From positions 30,674,186 through 30,738,185 of the forward strand of contig OZ034968.1 of NCBI GenBank assembly GCA_964030785.1: 64,000 nt of DNA. The letters are read 5' to 3'. Shown here piece after piece: positions 25,104 through 36,653 of this stretch. Made by a program: the position numbers and the translations under genes. The notes below the pieces were generated by a model, which saw only the letters and a list, made by a program, of their open reading frames with translations, searched no databases and was not told where the DNA came from. Within the stretch, counting starts at the first letter, position 1. Each line of letters opens with the position of its first letter. This stretch comes from Siderastrea siderea (Eukaryota; Cnidaria; Anthozoa; Scleractinia; Rhizangiidae).

Positions 25104-25178
25104 GAGTTCCAGATGGGATTTGAACCCACGACCCTCCGTGATTAGTCGGATGCTCTACCACTGAACTACTGGAGACTC
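25104..25178 (-). mobile_element. tRNA-derived SINE head, copy 1
   Basis: The minus strand has a tRNA-like A box (TAGTTCAGTGGTAGAGC) and B box (GGTTCAAATCC) about 50 bases apart, with GTCTCCAG and CTGGAACTC as acceptor-like ends. The anticodon stem is irregular and one base short, so it is not a credible functional tRNA. A near copy lies 283 bases away. Confidence 0.65.
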
Positions 25179-25183
25179 TATAG

Positions 25184-25544
25184 TGAAATGTGGGTCTTGA
25201 CTAGAACCGCATCACGCAGTCACATAGTCAAATCAGGACAAGCACGCATAGGACTCATAACTGCATCGCGCAGTCACATTAAAGCATACCTGAGATGCAA
25301 CCATCCAGCCGCCAAGTGAGTTTTTCCTGTAGAAATATAGCATGATAAATTTTGCATTAACTGAAAAACTCGGGAAAAAAAATTCCGAGTTCCAGATGGG
25401 ATTTGAACCCACGACCCTCCGTGATCTAGTCGGATGCTCTACCACTGAGCTACTGGAGACTCTATGGTGAGCAAGGGTGATGACAAAGTCAAAGGTTTTG
25501 ACTATGTGACTGCGTGATGAGGTTCTAGTCAAGACCCACATTTC
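25184..25544. repeat. Inverted repeat around the second SINE head
   Basis: The arms 25184-25232 and 25496-25544 are near-perfect reverse complements (GAAATGTGGGTCTTGACTAG on the left). With the direct repeat GCATTAACTGAAAAACTCGG near 25070 and 25353, this shows a nested duplication and inversion of one SINE family. Confidence 0.65.
25387..25462 (-). mobile_element. tRNA-derived SINE head, copy 2
   Basis: Same family as 25104-25178, with a better A box (TAGCTCAGTGGTAGAGC) and the same B box. The anticodon arm here has 5-7-5 geometry with one mismatch, and AGA would be in the anticodon position. There is no long variable arm as expected for tRNA-Ser, so I call it SINE-derived. Confidence 0.62.
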
Positions 25545-26290
25545 AAAATTTATCATGCTATATTTCTACAGAAAGACTCACTTGGCGGCTTTCGTATATT
25601 CATCATTTTAAACTTCTCATATTTAACACCGTAATTAAAATCATGTCAGAGGCTTAGTAAGATTTTAAGTACCTTCTTCGGCAAAATTAATTTATCTTTA
25701 TTTGTGCCTGTGACAAATCTTCTGTCTATCTTTAAACGTCATGAAAATCCTTCAAGCTGGTGTCTTTAAACGTTCATTTAAGATAAAGACAAAGGGGACT
25801 TCTGAGATAACTTAACGAGCTAAATGGTTTGTAATAAAAACACCAGTTATTCATTATAATTCGCAATTTGCCTCATATTGACACAGCTGTCAACTTTCCA
25901 TTTATTGTAGACGCTACTTTACAGCCCCGTTAGAGCCATCGGTAACTCATTTCAATTTGATACGATCCTTTTATGTTCCGCTTGCTCAGTGTGTGATTAG
26001 TTAAGAAAATTGTAGTTTTTTAAAGGCTAACCGCATGAGTTGAAAACTCATTCCCAAATTCTTTCTGAAGACGGACGTGCGGTGGCAAAATTGCTTTTTA
26101 TTTTAAAAGGCATTTTACTTTTGCTCTATAGATAGATAAACAATCGCTAGGTCACCACAAGCGTTTGCTTTCTACAAGACGAAATCGAAAATCTTCCGTC
26201 ACGTGGAAAAAATATATCTTAGATCCTAAACTTGCGATTCAGCCACAGAATAAAAAATTGACAGATTCAAACTCAAAACTTAAGGCTACC

Positions 26291-26311
26291 TTTTTTTTTT
26301 TTTTTTTTTTT
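26291..26311. repeat. Poly-T run of 21
   Basis: Uninterrupted T21, possibly the poly(A) tail of a minus-strand retroposed sequence, though I cannot identify its body. Confidence 0.6.
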
Positions 26312-26686
26312 GACTGTCAAACATGTTTTAATTACATTCGTATTTTAAGAAAAGGGAGAAAGTAAACATTTCAAATTTCACTTACGCGATAAATTGATAT
26401 TTGGAAAAGCACACGTTATTAAATCACCTTCGGCTTTAAATATGACACAAGAAGAATTTGTATAATATTCCTGCATGTTGAAAATATTGAAGAAGTTCTT
26501 ATTGAATTCACTTGTCCTAAGAAACTTAGCTAGAGAAACTTAAGGTTTACGTACATCGATTAAGTTTTCATAAGGGAGGGGTGATTATTTCTTCATCCAA
26601 CCTCTTACTACTTAAGAAGAAGCTAGCAGAAGCTAAGGTAAAGACAACGTTTGGAATTTTAACAGTTTATATGCTAGGCAAGTGAA

Positions 26687-27649
26687 ATGGGTGACTTTAC
26701 GCAGGTAGCAGAATTAACCGTCCTGATAGTAATTTGCGTGATGGCTTTTATTGGAAATGGAAGCTTATTCTGGATTGTGACAAGAAAACGGGAGTTGAGG
26801 ACCCTGTTAAACTTGTTTGTGCTGAATCTCGCGGCAGCAGACATGTTGGTATCTTTTGCCAGCATGCCACTGACTGCAGCAAGCATTATATCTGAGGGGT
26901 GGATTCTTGGAAGGACGGCTTGTGTAGCATTTGGTTTTATTACCATCGTGTCATTCATCTCTTCTGTCATGTCACTAGGAATGATAGCCATCAGCAGGTA
27001 TTTCTACATCGTTAAATGGCGGACCAATAATACTACGTTTACAATTGCAAGGGGCACGCTTTGCGTGGTTTTTGTGTGGTTCACTGCCATAGCGCTCGCT
27101 TTGCCCCCACTCTTCAACTGGGCAGAATACCGTTACATCCCAGGAAAATCCTACTGTTTCGTTTATTAGCAAGCTGACGTGTATTACATGTATTTTATGA
27201 TTGCAACTTGTTTTTTTGGTCCACTGACAGTGATGGCCATATCCTATTTCAGAATATTGTCATTTACAAGAAAACATAAGAAACAATTAGCAATCATCAG
27301 AAGAAAACATAATACACAAGAAACGGAATCGGGCCCTCCTTGCACGAGATCAATGAATACACTGCGAGTTTCAGCTGAAGAAGCAAAAATCACCAACACT
27401 TTAGTAATTGTTGTGGCATGTTTTATTTTTTGCTGGGCACCATTTGCAATCACCATGTTTTTGTATGTCTATTATCCACATCCTCTCCCCCGTGGAGTGG
27501 ATTTTAGTTCATTGTTGCTAGGATACGCAAATAGCATGTTCAACCCGATATTTTACGGCATAAGAAATGCCAGCTTTAGAAAAGGCTTTAAGGAGTTGTT
27601 TTTCAAGTGTTTACCGCGTATGACGTCTCAGCGAACCTTTCCAGAGTGA
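26687..27649 (+). pseudogene. Class A GPCR paralogue 3 with one in-frame TAG at a conserved Trp
   Basis: A full-length receptor frame of 321 codons broken only by TAG at 27167-27169. Paralogues read CFVFWP at this point, just before TM5; this copy reads CFVY, stop, Q. A single G-to-A change turns TGG into TAG. Everything after the stop stays in frame and is conserved: YYMYFM in TM5, CWAPF in TM6 and GYANSMFNPIFYG in TM7. It is the most diverged copy: ISRY replaces INRY, and TM2 reads LAAADML. The N terminus is very short before TM1, like the other copies. It may be a recent pseudogene, a polymorphism, or a site recoded after transcription (A-to-I editing would turn UAG into a Trp codon). The long intact frame argues the loss is young. 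Confidence 0.8.
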
Positions 27650-27799
27650 GGTTGTGACAGTACATTTCATGCCAGGTATTTAACGAGCTAACCGTATGGC
27701 AGTTTGCGGCACATAATGCGATATTTGTCGGCTTTTCAGACAAGACCAGCAGCAAAAAAAAAGCATTTTGTCTTTGTACCTTCAACATTACATGAAAAT

Positions 27800-29220
27800 T
27801 TAAGACGTGATTATGAATTTAAATATGTAAATGCACCCGAAGTAAGAATGGTTTTGTGACTGAAATGAAAAGGAAAAGTCTGCGCATGCAAGCGAAACAA
27901 ACCTGGGAGAGTGTCTGCCGTCTTCTTCTCTTTCAGTTCATTTTATTTTTTACTTGACGATTTAAAAATTACATATGCGTTTATTCATAACAATAAAATG
28001 TGTTATACAGCTGTCAACTTTCCATCTAGTGTCACCCAGCTAATTAATTCTCACAGGATCTCAACTTTAATATACTGTCCTCGTTAGACTCTAATTATAA
28101 CATAATTCCTTCTCTTCAAGGACGAAATGTACCGTTTCTTATAAACTGATTACACCACCGAGCTAAAAAACCGATTAACAGTGGGGAAATTAGTTTAGGT
28201 AGCTTAAAGCAATTTGTACTGCCAAGTGGTTTCTTCTAAGAATTTGCAGTAATTCAAATGCTCTTTTCTAATAGAAGACCGCCGATAATTTGGTGTGATA
28301 ACACGGACCCATTCCACGGCACCAAACGGCTTTTGCTTTTCAAGTCCGTATAACGAGACTCAGTGAAATGCATGATTCAAACCTTCAATTACTTTTAAGT
28401 AGTTGAAAAGTTAAGACTTAAAAGTCTCCTAACCCTTCGAAATGCGCAAAATTCTCGGTCTTTTTGATGAAAATGGCATTACGCAACATATTCAGAGTCA
28501 CCAGTCGCCTTATTAGAACTGAATAAATATGTAGATTACGTGGATAATAGCTTAGCTTATTTTATAGATTTAATAGTGGCTTAACTCCCTAAGTGCAACT
28601 AATTACAATATTTCTGCAATATGAATCATCTTATAGCAAAGAAGAAGGAGTCCTATATCAACACCTGCCCTTTCCTACTTACCAACCACAAAGGGTAGCA
28701 TTTCTTTGAGCCGATCTATACCAAGATTTTTAGGAACAAAAAATAATTTAAGTTTTCCATTCCAGTTAAGGATAAGCCAATGAACTAAGATCGCAATCCA
28801 AGCACTGCGCGGTGCAAAGGTGGATTTATGTCTTAGTTGATCAGTATCAAAGGTGTAGTATAAACACAGATTACCCTGAAGATTTTTTCAAAACAAATTT
28901 TCGTTCCGGTTACTAGAGCTTGCAATAATGAGAAAAAAGAGCATGATTCATTAAAATAGAAGAAAAAAAGGCTGCTCAATAACAAAATACCCACTACTAA
29001 TCCCTTCATAGTCATCTTTGAAATCGCTGGCGAAAAGAGGGAGAGAGGGAAACTTTCAAATGATCTGTATTAGCAGTCAAGTAGTTAGATGCTAAAATAA
29101 GATAACAAGGTTATTAAGGATTGTCTGTTGTTAACTGAGTGTGCCCTTTAACTGCTCATTGTTATCCATTGATACACCTGGGCCGGACTCAAAAATGACT
29201 CTTTTAACCTAGTATGACTC
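27800..29220. other. Intergenic, no gene seen
   Basis: AT-rich DNA between the interrupted receptor and the trinucleotide repeats. No coding or bounded mobile feature recognised. Confidence 0.35.
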
Positions 29221-29225
29221 TTTTT

Positions 29226-29430
<205 letters not shown>

Positions 29431-29611
29431 ACTTCACCAGGTAAGGAAACGTAAACATGTGGTGTGCTTAAAAGTCGATAAAAATTTCTGCTGCCTGTAT
29501 TTTTTCTGAACTATTTGTTGTTTCGTTACTCGACACGTGTCTCTCAGGCGCCAAAGTTGTATTAGGATGTGTCCCAGGTATTGTTGGAATAAGCTCTTGT
29601 TCCAAAAATAC

Positions 29612-29631
29612 TGCTACTTCTACTGCTACTT

Positions 29632-29727
<96 letters not shown>

Positions 29728-29728
29728 T
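29612..29728. repeat. (CTA)n microsatellite
   Basis: Starts as CTGCTACTT units and becomes pure CTA to 29727. It is complementary in type to the (AGT)n tract 180 bases upstream (AGT/ACT against CTA), so the two could pair as an inverted repeat. The poly-Tyr frame is an artefact. Confidence 0.9.
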
Positions 29729-30530
29729 GATGCTAACATAAACTGTATTTTTTTACGTCGTGTCGAGTCGTGGACATGTTTCTTTCCTGAGTAATCTGGC
29801 GCCAGGAGGACCATGTAGTTTCTGAGTATCCAATTGGCTTCGTTCCATAATTGCAAGTGGACATTTGAAAACATTTATATTTTACCATTCCTACAACTCC
29901 CAAGAGTTGCACTGAACATTAAATGAGGGCTAGGAGCATTGCTACTCAGGTAGCAATTTCAGTTTTCTCAGTTGGCTCCTTTAAGTGGACTTGCTACGCT
30001 GGATACATATTTTAAAAGAGAAACAAATAGCCAAAAAACACGGAACCTCCTTGTCAAACTGGGAAAATAGGGGTAGGAGTAAGATAAAGAGAGACACTCA
30101 GGCGAAATTTGTATGGTGTATTGTCATCGTCTGCAGAAGCATAGCTGTCGTTGTCGTTGCCATTCATTGATGATTTTGTTGTTGTCGTTCTTTTTGTTGC
30201 TGTTGATTTTGTTGTTGCCGTCGTTGTTGTTGTCGTCACTGTGGCGTCGTCGTCAGCCGTTACAAGAATTTGAGAGCAAAACATCGGAAAAAATTTTGCA
30301 AACTTGACACAGTATATACATAATTTAAAGTACATCATTTTTAAGACAGAATTAAACAAAACATCATTATAATTACATAACTGTATATATGCTTCTCAAG
30401 TATCTTGAGCAATTTGAGCGATTTCTTGGTTGTGGAAATCACACCTTGAAATTGAGGATGCGTTAGTTTCCTCACTTGACGATTTGAAAAACACTTTAGA
30501 AACGTCAACTGGGGTTCGTTCAGTACTCAT

Positions 30531-31514
30531 TTAACACGAATGATCCGCTTCAACGACAGGGACGGTCCGGTTTGCTGAAATTGTTGTAAAACATGTCGTA
30601 AACTGACGAATGAGTTCTCTTCTAAAGGTTGGATTTCTTATTCCATAAACCACGGGATTACACATGCTGTTAGCATAACCAAGCAACAGCGTGCTAATGT
30701 CAATTGCCCTAGGTAGGGGATGTGGCGAGTAAACATCAGTAAACATAGTGATGGCAAGTGGCGCCCAGCAAACCATGAAACATGCAACAACAATGAGCAG
30801 AGTGTTGGTGATTTTAACTTCCTCTGGCGTCATTCTAAAACGTTTTCTAATTCGGTCGTTTGGTTGCTCCTCCATTTCTTGCGGTTTTGCATTATCTCTG
30901 TGCTGATTGACTCGCCGCTTTGCTTCTCTTGTGAATTTGAAGATATAAAAATATGAGTGAAACATGACAGTTAGAGGTCCAAAGAAACATATCGTTAACA
31001 TAAAATACATGTAAGAAACACCGGAAGGCCAGAATACAAAACAAAAAGATTTGCCAGGGATGTAACGATATTCTGCCCAACCAAATAAAGGAGGGAGTGA
31101 TATTAACGAAGAAATTAACCACACAATTGCTCCGAACAATACCGATCTTCTCGGTGTGAAAATAACGGGGTAGTTTTTCCACTGCACCACATAATAATAT
31201 CTGTTGATCGCTATCATGGCAAGAGACATCACCGATGAAACAAAAGACAGCATCGTAGTAAATCCCAAGAAGACACACGCGTTTTCTCCAAAAATCCATC
31301 TTTGTTCGATAATGGTGACCACTGTTATCGGCATGTTGAGCACGGAAACAAGTAGGTCAGCGAAGGCAAGATTGAGAAGAAAACCATTGGTGATGGTGCG
31401 AAGGTTTTTCTTCCTCGTGAAGATCACAAACAGAGTGATGTTTCCAAGAAAAGACACTATGCAAATTAGAACTAGAATGGAAGCTTCCACGATAGCACTT
31501 ATTTTTTGTGCCAT
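30531..31514 (-). CDS. Class A GPCR paralogue 4 (intact, 327 aa), melatonin-receptor-like
   Basis: An intronless receptor on the opposite strand to its three relatives. It starts MAQKISAIVEASIL directly into TM1 (GN), with LAFADLL in TM2, ENAC before TM3, INRYYYVV at the TM3 end, GWAEYRYIPGKSFC in loop 2, FRMTPEEVKITNTLL leading into TM6 (CWAP) and GYANSMCNPVVYG in TM7. The residue at the retinal-lysine position is Tyr. The tail is short, with several cysteines that could be palmitoylated. It is very close to copy 1 (11.0 kb), sharing FTREA(R/K)RRV and the QWKNYPVIF loop. Ligand unknown; class and membrane role follow from the family. No stop or frameshift, so probably functional. Confidence 0.9.
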   Translation of the reverse strand: MAQKISAIVEASILVLICIVSFLGNITLFVIFTRKKNLRTITNGFLLNLAFADLLVSVLNMPITVVTIIEQRWIFGENACVFLGFTTMLSFVSSVMSLAMIAINRYYYVVQWKNYPVIFTPRRSVLFGAIVWLISSLISLPPLFGWAEYRYIPGKSFCFVFWPSGVSYMYFMLTICFFGPLTVMFHSYFYIFKFTREAKRRVNQHRDNAKPQEMEEQPNDRIRKRFRMTPEEVKITNTLLIVVACFMVCWAPLAITMFTDVYSPHPLPRAIDISTLLLGYANSMCNPVVYGIRNPTFRRELIRQFTTCFTTISANRTVPVVEADHSC

Positions 31515-31931
31515 TTTGCAAGATTCAAAGCTGTTGAGATCGGTTTCAGTTGTTTTCTATTAGTGTGCGTGGTATGGTTATCTCAAAAAGCAGGTGAAGT
31601 TTACCTAAAATGAATTTAATGAATATTGATGTGTTTTTGTCAGCCTTGTCCCCTAGGCTTGCGGTGTTTTATTTTTTAATCAAACCATTCTGAACTGTGG
31701 TAACTAGTTGCTGGGAATGCTTTCCATGACGCGACTAGAAAGATCTCTTGGTAAGAAGAAATGATAAAATATAACCGGCCCAGATATGTTTTCTCGTCAT
31801 TTTAGGACAACTTTCTGTAGAGATAATCCAATCACCGCATGACGTAAAAGGCCTTAGTTTTCATTGAGATGCCAATTATCATTAAGAAGGCTAGGGTATT
31901 CAGCTGGACGGTAGCGTTTCAAGGCTGCCGT

Positions 31932-31955
31932 CATTGTTGCCTTTCGGCAACAATG
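31932..31955. repeat. Perfect 10-bp stem hairpin
   Basis: CATTGTTGCC, a TTTC loop, then GGCAACAATG. It is a compact hairpin upstream of receptor copy 4 on its minus-strand side. The role is unknown and may be chance. Confidence 0.5.
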
Positions 31956-32705
31956 AGTAATTTAACATAGACACGATAATTTGACAGAGGTGGAGTCTGT
32001 CGATTTCACAGAGACAAAATTGTTTTTAGTGGGTGAACAACTACCATATCGGTACTCCGCTAATGGAAACGGTAATTGCTTGCTGTATTTGGAGTATGTA
32101 TTTAACAGGTTTAACATACAAAACAAAAAGAAATTTAGCATAAAGAACACTTCTAGAAAGTCAGCGACCTTGGCATTTTAAATCAGCTGATTAATCTTCT
32201 ATCTTGAGATATTCATCAATATCCACATGATTATTGAATTAGTACTGTAGAAAATTTAATGATCATTGTGGAAAACATTAAGGTAGTAAATGCGATGCAA
32301 ACAAAGAAAAATGTCGGCCGTTATCTGTTTTCAGGCTATGTCAGTTCCAGTGCTGTACAAGTTTCAGAAATCAAACAAATTGCTACCACTAAAATGTCGA
32401 AACGGTAGCCACGTTTCTCCCAGGTGATAACTCTTAAGTGTGGAACCTCGTTTTTCACTCCTCCTATTTCATGATGCAGATAATTGCAAATTACTCGGTT
32501 TTATATACAGGTGTATAGGGCTGATATTAAAAGAATATTTTTGGAGAAAATAGCGGCCTCACAGCTGTTTCTGAGTTTCTTTGAGGAAAGTGAGAACATA
32601 AATGTCACCAAATGGACCAAGTTTCTAGCACTTCGAATTGAAGAAATTAAGTCAGCGGCACTTTTTAGCGCCAATTCCAAGTTTTGCAATTCCAGTGGAA
32701 TAAGT

Positions 32706-32918
32706 AAAGGCTGGTTTCCATATGATCGCTACGATCGCTGCAATCGCTGGAAAAAACGTTCAGCAATCGTTGTGATCATATGGAACTGAACCACACTTCA
32801 GCAATCGTAACGATCACAGCATTTCACAACGATCGCTGGAGAGTGGTTTCCACATGATCGCAAAGATTGCTGAACGTTTTTTCCAGCGATCGTAGCGATC
32901 ATATGGAAACCAACCTTA
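32706..32918. mobile_element. MITE, GATCG-rich, GGTTTCCATATGATCG termini
   Basis: Left end AAGGCTGGTTTCCATATGAT and right end ATCATATGGAAACCAACCTT are inverted repeats of more than 30 bp. The interior is built from ATGATCGC, CAGCAATCG and CGATCGCTGG words in both orientations. Related to the element at 24540. No coding capacity. Confidence 0.7.
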
Positions 32919-33705
32919 AGTTAATGAAACATTAGTCACTTGCAGTTAATGGCTAATAATATCGAGGGTAATGTAAACATATTCGAACAAAATTTGCGAG
33001 CGGAAAATTAAATAATTCACGCGATGGTGTATTCGTAATTACATCAAACTAACAGAGCATGGCCAGCTTATACAACCGAGGAAAAGGGTTAAATAGGCGA
33101 GCTCCTTGGGTTATCTCGCGTCGTGTAACAGCGTTGACGACAATTGTCATATTCAACATGTACAATAAAAATCCATACGTAAAATATAAGCTATCCTCTT
33201 GTCAAATTTTGTTTCACTGGCATTGCAGCTGCACCATCAGATCTAATTAATGTTAACGAAAGAGTGCCGTTGTTTCTTCACAAATCATTCTACGCGGGCC
33301 GTGGATTTGATTCTACCATAATGGGGCCAGCAACTGTTGGTATTCAGGAATAATCCAACATTTAAAGGAGCTCTTTCCGAATTGCTGGAGTTATGTTATT
33401 TTTTGCAATTCGTCCATGTTTTCTGAGGTACTTGTGGTAGTACTTACCACATAAATACAGTCGGGGAAGCTTTAAGGACGTTCACGTGGAAATCATGTAT
33501 CAGAAATGGATTAAATTGAGAAGTCACCGAGTTCATTTCAGAGATGAAGCATGTAGGAATTTACCCTTATTTTGAAAAATTGACCATGATAACTCGACCT
33601 GGCCTCAACGATTGTTAGTTGAAAAATTTAAAAAAGATTTATTGGGGACTCTGCATGGTAAGTGATTTTAATCGGGGACATCCGTTCAATTTAACACGAT
33701 TCTTA

Positions 33706-34487
33706 GGGTGGATTCATTTGTAGCATACGCGTAAACGTGTCGCATTCTTAACGCGTACCCTGTTGTAAATAAACGTGTCGGTAACCCCCAGAAAACTACC
33801 CGTACGAAACGCCTATTGTTTTCCGCTTGAAAACAATTGCGTTCAACGTCAGGGTGAAAAGTAAGGTGGTTTGGGTGGTTTACTTGGCTTTCAATGCTGT
33901 GGAGCGTGATACCCTATTATAATTCAGTTAGTTGTGGTGGAAGTAGCGATAAGAATGTGGCAGGCACAGGAAGTGGGGAAGATGGAAAAATAGTACAAAG
34001 TGATGATGACGATGTACTTTTTTGCTATTTTGCCAAGGGGAAATATTCAACTGATAGGTTCAATTGATACTTCTGATTAACCTATGGTGCCAGCAAACGT
34101 ATTAAGGTTATCTGTAACACCGTGATAATTAAAATGCTGGAAGGGTGGGAAATTCGACAGACTGTTTATTTGCAGCGCATTCGGGATACGCGTAAAGGGT
34201 ATGCGATTACTCAATTGCGTATCGATTTATCGCATTCAATGGAGATTATTTGCATTTTAGCCGCACGGGAAAATGCAATCCTTTCGCAAGTATTTGAGCA
34301 GGCATTTTCACGCTCCTTTGGAAAAAGTAATCAGTGTTGACAGTGCCAAAAAGCCAAAGAGGTACGAGCGCACGCTGGAACGTGCCACTGATTTATCGCC
34401 TACCCCATACGCGTAACCTAAATGTGATGCAAACAAGCAGGTTGTAGAATCTTTTGCTACACGCGTATGCTGCAAATGAATCCACCC
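33706..34487. mobile_element. Harbinger-like MITE with TTA duplication and ACGCGTA motifs
   Basis: GGGTGGATTCATTTGTAGCA at the left and TGCAAATGAATCCACCC at the right are inverted repeats, flanked by TTA (33703-33705 and 34488-34490). A 3-bp TTA duplication is the PIF/Harbinger hallmark. TACGCGTA-type palindromes recur throughout. A 72-aa ORF at 34122-34340 shows no recognisable domain. Confidence 0.68.
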
Positions 34488-35434
34488 TTAAAGTGGGCAT
34501 TTGCAAACGTCGTGCCGCTAAAATAATAGCGAAGTACAATAGCGCACGAACAGAAAATGAACAACTTTATACTGCAACTCATGCAGAGTGCAGTTAATCA
34601 GTGAACGAAGTGATCTATCGTCACAAAAACTGAGGTCACCGTGCATGTACGAGGGCTAAGCCATGCATAGATTTTGCAAAGCCCACCATCGACATATTTG
34701 TCTACACTTCTTCCCCGGCACGCACCTTATGCATGACGTAGAGTGACATACCGAAATAAACTTCCTGCACAGTAAGGATGCGCATAAACATTGCCGAGAA
34801 CGTCCTCAAGGTATGTTTCAGAATCTCCGTTAATTTCGTTACAGTTTTGAGCAGTGCAAGCTTTGTATAAACGTACTAGTATATTCTCAACGATCCTGAG
34901 TGTAAGGGTATGATGGAAACAGGATCCTATACTTAACAAAACTGGAGCGGTTTCGCCCACGTTCACACCAAACTTTAGCAAGGTGTTTACAGTGTGTCCA
35001 TACGGATTTGAAACCAGTTCCGTAAGGACACAAAATTGTACCTGCTTTCTGGAGATCTCAGACACTCGGCTTATAGCTAGGATGGTTTGAAATTGGTCCA
35101 GATAGAATGATATGGTATAATTTGGCCTAACCGTACAAATTTCGTCACGGTGCGGTCCAAAAATGTTTCTTTACCGACAAAAAGTGACCAACGTTAACAC
35201 TGTTCTGTATCCGTTTTGGATCTGTATAAACACTTCTTTTACGGTTAGACCTGCAAGGGCGTAGCTACCTGTACGCACGGACGCACGTGGGTATACCTGA
35301 AATAGTCGAAAATAAAAAATATATATATAATTTATTATATATATAAAAAAAATAAATAAATAAGCAAACAAGAACAGCATGAACAACTCAAGATCAACTA
35401 AAATTTCTGTAGGTATGTTTTATCAAATCCAGTC

Positions 35435-35435
<1 letters not shown>

Positions 35436-35508
<73 letters not shown>

Positions 35509-35519
35509 CATCAAATATA

Positions 35520-35577
<58 letters not shown>
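35436..35577. repeat. Two (AT)n arrays split by AGTCCATCAAA
   Basis: (AT)n at 35436-35505 and 35515-35577, each followed by the same word AGTCCATCAAA, so the array plus its flank was duplicated. The Ile-Tyr frames across it are artefacts. Confidence 0.9.
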
Positions 35578-35580
<3 letters not shown>

Positions 35581-35624
35581 CATCAAAAACATCATTTGTC
35601 TAGATCTTTTCTCCAGAAATAAGC

Positions 35625-35756
35625 ATATAAAACCACAAAAAACTGGAAATAAGACTTGCCGATATTTCGTCTTTAGTAGTAAAAGACTTCGTCAGGGCAA
35701 CACTTCGTCAGTAATAAAGACGAAATATCGGCAAGTCTTATTTCCAGTTTTTTGTG

Positions 35757-35764
<8 letters not shown>
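35625..35764. repeat. Perfect 50-bp inverted repeat beside AT microsatellite
   Basis: Arms 35625-35674 and 35715-35764 are exact reverse complements (ATATAAAACCACAAAAAACT at the outer left), with a 40-base centre containing ACTTCGTCAG twice. A further (TA)n array runs to 35800. The perfect arms mean recent origin or an active foldback process. Confidence 0.75.
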
Positions 35765-35803
<39 letters not shown>

Positions 35804-35828
35804 ACAAAGTGAAAACCCTAAAAATTGC

Positions 35829-35900
35829 CCTGAACACGGGATTTGAACCCGCGTCCTCGACTTTCTAGTGCCGATGTGTTAACCACTACACCATCAGTGC
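35829..35900 (-). mobile_element. tRNA-derived SINE head, second family
   Basis: On the minus strand, GATGGTGTAGTGGTTAACAC forms an A-box region and GGTTCAAATCCCG a B box, as in Glu/Asp-type tRNA. The CACTAGAAAGT anticodon loop region does not fold cleanly. The overlapping minus-strand ORF is a translation of this SINE and not a gene. Confidence 0.6.
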
Positions 35901-36653
35901 GTACCTCTGGAAAAATCTTGGCTACTCCCCTGACCTGTACCATGAAAGTTTCATAAAATGAGGTTCGATTATTGGTATCGGCGAAGTTTAAACACACTGT
36001 AGGTGCTTGATGTAAGGATGTAACCGTGTCAATGTTGGAAAGGATCCACATTTGTTTTTGCTGTACCGTGTTAGCGTAATAGTACACAGTACACAAGAAG
36101 ACAAGTGTCAAGAAAACACTGTTCCATAACGTCTCAAAAATACATTTATTCGTTTGAAATATGTATGAAAAGGTAAAATACCTGATCAACGAACACCTGT
36201 AAAATGGTAGTAACAAATGCTTAGAAAGAATCTTTAGATTCTCACCACGGAATATGGAAAATCAAATAAAAATTGGATTACGTGGTAAATAAACTCTTTT
36301 ACATTTACAACAGTCCACATTGAAATTGCAACTCTATTTACCCTTTACCCCCAATCAGGCATAACAGTTTCTAAATGCATTTGTTTTCCTTTGGTGGGAA
36401 ACCATACCCTCTCTGTTTGACGCCCGTTGTTTTTTATTGCTACGGGTTCTAAAAAAAATCTTGTTTTGTAAACTTGTTTTTCCTGAACATATCTCTGCCA
36501 CTATGCTGCATGTCTTGTACGTGCCACCCGTAACTTGGATGACATCATTTGCATGGTCCTGTATTAGTCTGTGTAATTGTCCTCGGCTTCTGTACAAATT
36601 TCGTTATTCGCTTGGACAAGAGAATAGGATATTGTCAACAGAACAGCAACGAC

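Noticed and set aside
25104..25462. Functional tRNA genes
   Set aside because: Irregular anticodon stems, repeated context and no matching isotype point to SINEs.
25233..25556. Minus-strand 107-aa frame
   Set aside because: The recognisable part is a SINE tRNA head read as protein, with no gene structure.
32484..32789. 101-aa plus-strand frame
   Set aside because: It runs into a MITE, has no domain and no matching exon partner.
34122..34340. 72-aa frame inside a MITE as a Myb-like Harbinger protein
   Set aside because: No Myb tryptophan pattern is present.
35379..35603. Ile-Tyr repeat frames on both strands
   Set aside because: Translation of (AT)n arrays.
35818..36216. Minus-strand 132-aa frame
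   Set aside because: It also overlaps a tRNA-derived SINE and lacks domain features.
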